This document shows positions 61,211 through 64,000 of a stretch of 64,000 bases of DNA, piece after piece. Under the pieces are notes generated by a model. It made no database searches, was not told the origin of the DNA, and worked only from the letters and a program-made list of their open reading frames with translations. Made by a program: the position numbers and the translations under genes. Source of the stretch: JBPEWY01 sp965224095 (lineage in GTDB: Bacteria; Bacteroidota; Bacteroidia; Flavobacteriales; Flavobacteriaceae); contig OZ245039.1 in assembly GCA_965224095.1 (NCBI GenBank), forward strand, positions 3,100,001-3,164,000, given 5' to 3'. Each line of letters starts with the position of its first letter. Position 1 is the stretch's first letter.

Positions 61211-62093
61211 GTTCCTGAAATAAGCTTTCCAGGTTTTTGTTTTTCTGATGAAGCTGTAAGATCTTCAGTTCATTGTCATGAGCAAAGTCAAAAATTGAAG
61301 AACGCATGTCTTTTTGTGTATCAAAGGTAATCTCATATACAAAACCATCTGTATTGACCACTTTTATTACACCGGGTAATTTTTCCAGTAGCTGTGGCTC
61401 CACGCGGTAATCAAACTCTGCAATAACCTCTTGTGTAGCGCCTTCCTTTAGCTCGCTTAATTTTTTATCGGCAACAATTTTCCCTTTATTAATAATGATC
61501 ACCCTATCGCATACCGCTTCTACTTCATGCATAATATGAGTGGATAAAAGCACCGTTTTTTGTTTTCCTATGGTTTTGATGAGTTCACGGATTTCCACCA
61601 GTTGATTAGGGTCCAGGCCTGTTGTGGGCTCATCGAGAATAAGTACTTCCGGTTCATGGATAAGCGAGGCTGCCAGTCCCACCCGCTGACGATATCCTTT
61701 AGAGAGCTGCCCTATTTTCTTATGGCTTTCCGGAGTTAACCCCGTTAAATCAATAACCTCACCCACTCTGGATTTCGAACATCGGTAGAGTTGCGCATTA
61801 AAGGCGAGATATTCCCTGACGTACATATCCTGATAAAGGGGATTGTGTTCCGGAAGATAACCAATACTGCGCTGTACGGATTTCTTTGATGTTTGAACAT
61901 CAAAATTGTTAACCCGGGCGCTTCCTTCATCAGCCATCAGGTACGTAGTAAGAATCTTCATCATGGTTGATTTACCGGCTCCGTTGGGCCCTAAAAAACC
62001 AACAATTTCTCCTTTGCCAACTCGAAAGGAAACCGCGTTTAAAGCTTTTTGAGAGCCATAGGTCTTTGTGATATTCTCAACTTCAATGGACAT
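61200..62093 (-). CDS. gldA: Gliding motility-associated ABC transporter ATPase GldA
   Basis: ATP-binding subunit of the GldA-GldF-GldG transporter, linked to gliding and type IX secretion function in flavobacteria. The 297-residue protein has IVGFLGPNGAGKSTMMKILTTYL (Walker A), the LSKGYRQRVGLAASLIHEPEVLILDEPTTGLDP signature and Walker B, and the H-switch STHIMHEVE. The start is at ATG 62093 (MSIEVENITKTYG). The membrane subunits gldF and gldG are not in the window, which is also the case in other genomes. It overlaps the end of the convergent serine hydrolase gene by 11 bases. Confidence 0.88.
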   Translation of the reverse strand: MSIEVENITKTYGSQKALNAVSFRVGKGEIVGFLGPNGAGKSTMMKILTTYLMADEGSARVNNFDVQTSKKSVQRSIGYLPEHNPLYQDMYVREYLAFNAQLYRCSKSRVGEVIDLTGLTPESHKKIGQLSKGYRQRVGLAASLIHEPEVLILDEPTTGLDPNQLVEIRELIKTIGKQKTVLLSTHIMHEVEAVCDRVIIINKGKIVADKKLSELKEGATQEVIAEFDYRVEPQLLEKLPGVIKVVNTDGFVYEITFDTQKDMRSSIFDFAHDNELKILQLHQKNKNLESLFQELTS

Positions 62094-62209
62094 ATTCAGG
62101 ATTTTGAGCAAAAATAATTATTAAATATTAGCATAAACAAAAAAATGCGGAAAAGGATTTTGATATTTCAAATTAATAATTACTTTAGCACTGTATAAAC
62201 AACATTGGT

Positions 62210-62287
62210 ATGATAAATACTAACTATTTCTGGAACGGATTTTATTTTTTCTTTTTTTATTTTAAAGAAAGACCGGGACAGTTGTAG
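62210..62287 (+). CDS. pheL: Phe/Tyr-rich leader peptide of the pheA attenuator
   Basis: A 25-codon frame ATG 62210 to TAG. It holds NYFW and, at codons 11-18, FYFFFFYF: nine Phe or Tyr in total in the central part, with one Trp. It ends in the stretch ACCGGGAC (62272-62279) that can pair with the terminator's left arm GTCCCGGT. This is classical Phe/Tyr attenuation of prephenate dehydratase. Confidence 0.9.
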   Translation: MINTNYFWNGFYFFFFYFKERPGQL

Positions 62288-62310
62288 GTATCAATAATAT
62301 AGTATCATGA

Positions 62311-62339
62311 AAGTCCCGGTATGTACCGGGACTTTTTTT
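62311..62339 (+). terminator. pheA attenuator terminator
   Basis: An 11-bp perfect stem (62311-62321 with 62324-62334) and T run to 62339, ten bases before the pheA ATG. The antiterminator is CCGGGAC at 62273-62279 with GTCCCGG at 62313-62319. Confidence 0.92.
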
Positions 62340-62349
62340 ATGGATTTTT

Positions 62350-63177
62350 ATGAAAAGAAAAATTGCAATTCAGGGAGTTTCGGGTTCTAATCATCATATT
62401 GTAGCCTCCAGTTTTTATGGGCAGGCTATTGATTTGGTGGAATGCCTTTCTTTTGATGAGTTGGTAGACAGTTTACTCGACGGAAGTTCCCAGGAGGGTG
62501 TTATGGCCATAGAGAATTCAATTGCCGGATCTATTATTCCGAATTATGCATTGATAGATAAACATAAATTGCATATAGTAGGAGAGTATTATTTAAATAT
62601 TCACCACAACCTGATGGTATTTCCGGGGCAGGGAATCGATGAGATTAAGGAGGTCTGGTCGCATCCTATGGCATTGCTCCAGTGCAAGGATTTTTTTAAA
62701 AAATATCCGCATATAAAACTGGTGGAGGATGTAGATACGGCAGAAGTGGCCCGAAGGATATCCCGACAGAAACTTAAAGGAATAGGTGCGGTTTCGAGTA
62801 AACTGGCGGCTTCTTTATTCAATCTGGACATTTTAGCTTCTGAAATACAAACTATTAAAAACAATGCAACCCGTTTTGTGTTTATCCAGACTTCAAACTC
62901 CGTTTTACCGGTGCATGAAATCAATAAGGCTTCGGTAAAGTTTCAGCTGGATCATAAGCGGGGTAGTCTGGCTACCGTATTAAATGTAATGAGCGATTGC
63001 AAACTGAATTTAACAAAAATACAATCGCTTCCCATCGTAGAAACACCTTGGAAATATGCCTTTTTTGTGGATGTGACCTTTCAGGACTTTTCCGATTATA
63101 ACAAAGCAAAGTCCATCCTTCAAATAATGGCGGAAGATTTTAAAGTACTAGGAGAATATAAAAATGCAAATTTATGA
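62350..63177 (+). CDS. pheA: Prephenate dehydratase
   Basis: Converts prephenate to phenylpyruvate for phenylalanine synthesis. The 275-residue monofunctional protein has IAIQGVSGSNHHIVAS, IENSIAGSIIPNYALI, the catalytic TRF motif in NNATRFVFIQ, and a C-terminal ACT domain (about 195-275; HKRGSLATVLNVMSDCKLNLTKI). The ESRP motif for Phe binding is changed to QSLP, so feedback inhibition may differ. No chorismate mutase domain is fused. Expression is set by the Phe/Tyr leader attenuator. It overlaps the aminotransferase by 4 bases. Confidence 0.94.
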   Translation: MKRKIAIQGVSGSNHHIVASSFYGQAIDLVECLSFDELVDSLLDGSSQEGVMAIENSIAGSIIPNYALIDKHKLHIVGEYYLNIHHNLMVFPGQGIDEIKEVWSHPMALLQCKDFFKKYPHIKLVEDVDTAEVARRISRQKLKGIGAVSSKLAASLFNLDILASEIQTIKNNATRFVFIQTSNSVLPVHEINKASVKFQLDHKRGSLATVLNVMSDCKLNLTKIQSLPIVETPWKYAFFVDVTFQDFSDYNKAKSILQIMAEDFKVLGEYKNANL

Positions 63178-64000
63178 AACCTGCAAACCGATTGCACCAT
63201 GTACAGGAATATTACTTTTCAAAAAAATTAAGAGAAGTAAGAGGTCTCATCGAACAGGGAAGACCTATAATTAATATGGGTATAGGTAGTCCGGACCTGA
63301 TGCCCTCTCCCGAAGTTACTGCGGCTATGACGTCTGTAGCAAATCAGCCTGGTGCGCATCAATATCAGAGTTATCAGGGAATTCCCGAATTCAGGCAGGC
63401 CATAGCAGATTTTTATGACCAAAAATACGGTGTCCGGGTGAATCCCGATAAGGAAGTATTACCACTTATGGGCTCTAAAGAAGGGATTATGCATATCAGT
63501 ATGGCTTTTCTCAATCCGGGAGATGAGGTGCTGATTCCGGATCCGGGATACCCTACATATACTTCAGTGACTAATCTGGTAGGTGCTATTCCCACATATT
63601 ATAACCTCACCGAAGAAAATAAATGGCTTCCCGACCTGGAAGCGCTGGAAAAAAGGAACCTGGAAAAGGTTAAGATTATGTGGGTGAATTATCCGCATAT
63701 GCCTACGGGAGCACAGGCCAACCGTAAATTTTACAAGCGATTGATAGCTTTTGCGAAGAAAAAAAACATCCTTCTGGTAAATGACAATCCTTATAGTTTT
63801 ATTCTCAACAGCAAACCCGTAAGCATTTTAAGTGTTGAAGGAGCTATGGACGTAGCTTTGGAACTTAACTCGCTTAGTAAAACATTTAACCTTTCCGGAT
63901 GGAGGGTAGGAATGGTACTGGGGAACCATGAACACCTGAATCATATTTTGAAAGTAAAGAGCAATATGGATAGCGGGATGTTTTACGGAATACAGAAAGG
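63174..64000 (+). CDS. PLP-dependent aminotransferase, class I/II (partial)
   Basis: The first 275 codons are in the window; it continues past the right edge. ATG 63174 overlaps the pheA stop. It opens with LHHVQEYYFSKKLREVRG, has the fold type I motifs NMGIGSPDLMPS, GSKEGIMHISMAFLNPGDEVLIPDPGYPTYTS, VNYPHMPTGAQAN, LVNDNPYSF and the PLP lysine in LNSLSKTFNLSGWRVGM. Following pheA, it is probably the aromatic or LL-DAP-like aminotransferase that finishes phenylalanine and tyrosine. Specificity is not certain. Confidence 0.9.
   Translation, partial: MKPANRLHHVQEYYFSKKLREVRGLIEQGRPIINMGIGSPDLMPSPEVTAAMTSVANQPGAHQYQSYQGIPEFRQAIADFYDQKYGVRVNPDKEVLPLMGSKEGIMHISMAFLNPGDEVLIPDPGYPTYTSVTNLVGAIPTYYNLTEENKWLPDLEALEKRNLEKVKIMWVNYPHMPTGAQANRKFYKRLIAFAKKKNILLVNDNPYSFILNSKPVSILSVEGAMDVALELNSLSKTFNLSGWRVGMVLGNHEHLNHILKVKSNMDSGMFYGIQK

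Noticed and set aside
1..64000. tRNA or rRNA genes, CRISPR arrays, insertion sequences, prophage
   Set aside because: I looked for cloverleaf ends, regular direct repeats with spacers, and transposase or integrase motifs on both strands and recognised none. Short or degenerate elements could have escaped notice.

Overview
The window is a piece of a Flavobacteriaceae-type (Bacteroidota) chromosome. Evidence: two GLPGLI-family proteins, a gldA gliding ABC ATPase, paired Skp/OmpH genes behind bamA, the uppS-bamA-skp-skp-murI order, a K+-dependent-type membrane pyrophosphatase, and promoters of the flavobacterial form TTG-N(17-23)-TAnnTTTG. No tRNA, rRNA, CRISPR array, insertion sequence or prophage was recognised. 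The genus cannot be told from the window.

Layout. 1-4926: end of uppS, then bamA, two Skp-like chaperones and murI (envelope biogenesis). 4923-7851: fructosamine-kinase-like gene and two lipoproteins, one with an HEAIH zinc motif. 8053-13080: a minus-strand block folA, 2TM protein, TonB-like protein, thyA, nupC (with an N-terminal lipocalin-like domain) and a bifunctional nuclease. 13167-21183: etfAB, pdhB, a DUF5686-type outer-membrane protein and hppA. 21258-30268: deoxynucleoside kinase, a two-component system, two GLPGLI genes, a large outer-membrane beta-barrel protein and an orphan response regulator. 30790-34759: an AT-rich peptide natural-product (RiPP) cassette of precursor, radical SAM/SPASM enzyme, C39-peptidase ABC exporter and a 56-residue membrane peptide. 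34812-36571: S41 protease and a GreA/GreB-like factor.

36700-58217 is a nearly continuous sulfur and methionine region: metK, metY, a metX-aspartokinase-homoserine dehydrogenase triple fusion, metZ, an Rrf2 regulator, an assimilatory sulfate reduction operon (DUF2061, cysH, cysD, cysN, sulfite reductase with HEPN tail, cobA, siroheme synthase N domain, ferredoxin-NADP reductase), split metH, and metF. It holds at least four kinds of RNA or DNA control: a SAM-II-like element before metK, two tandem Met/Cys leader-peptide attenuators before metY, SAM-I riboswitches before the metX fusion and before metH, and a palindromic operator after the promoter of the cys operon, next to the Rrf2 gene. 58251-64000: PagL-like lipid A deacylase, DUF2807 lipoprotein, serine hydrolase, gldA, then pheA behind a Phe/Tyr-rich leader attenuator, and the start of an aminotransferase.

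The observations I rate highest are the tandem Met/Cys attenuators (38167-38443), the RiPP cassette with its C-x-C-x-C core peptide, the 10-bp-phased TTAAC repeats shared by the two GLPGLI promoters, the density of different SAM/Met/Cys sensors within 17 kb, and a small frameshifted gene between metH and metF.
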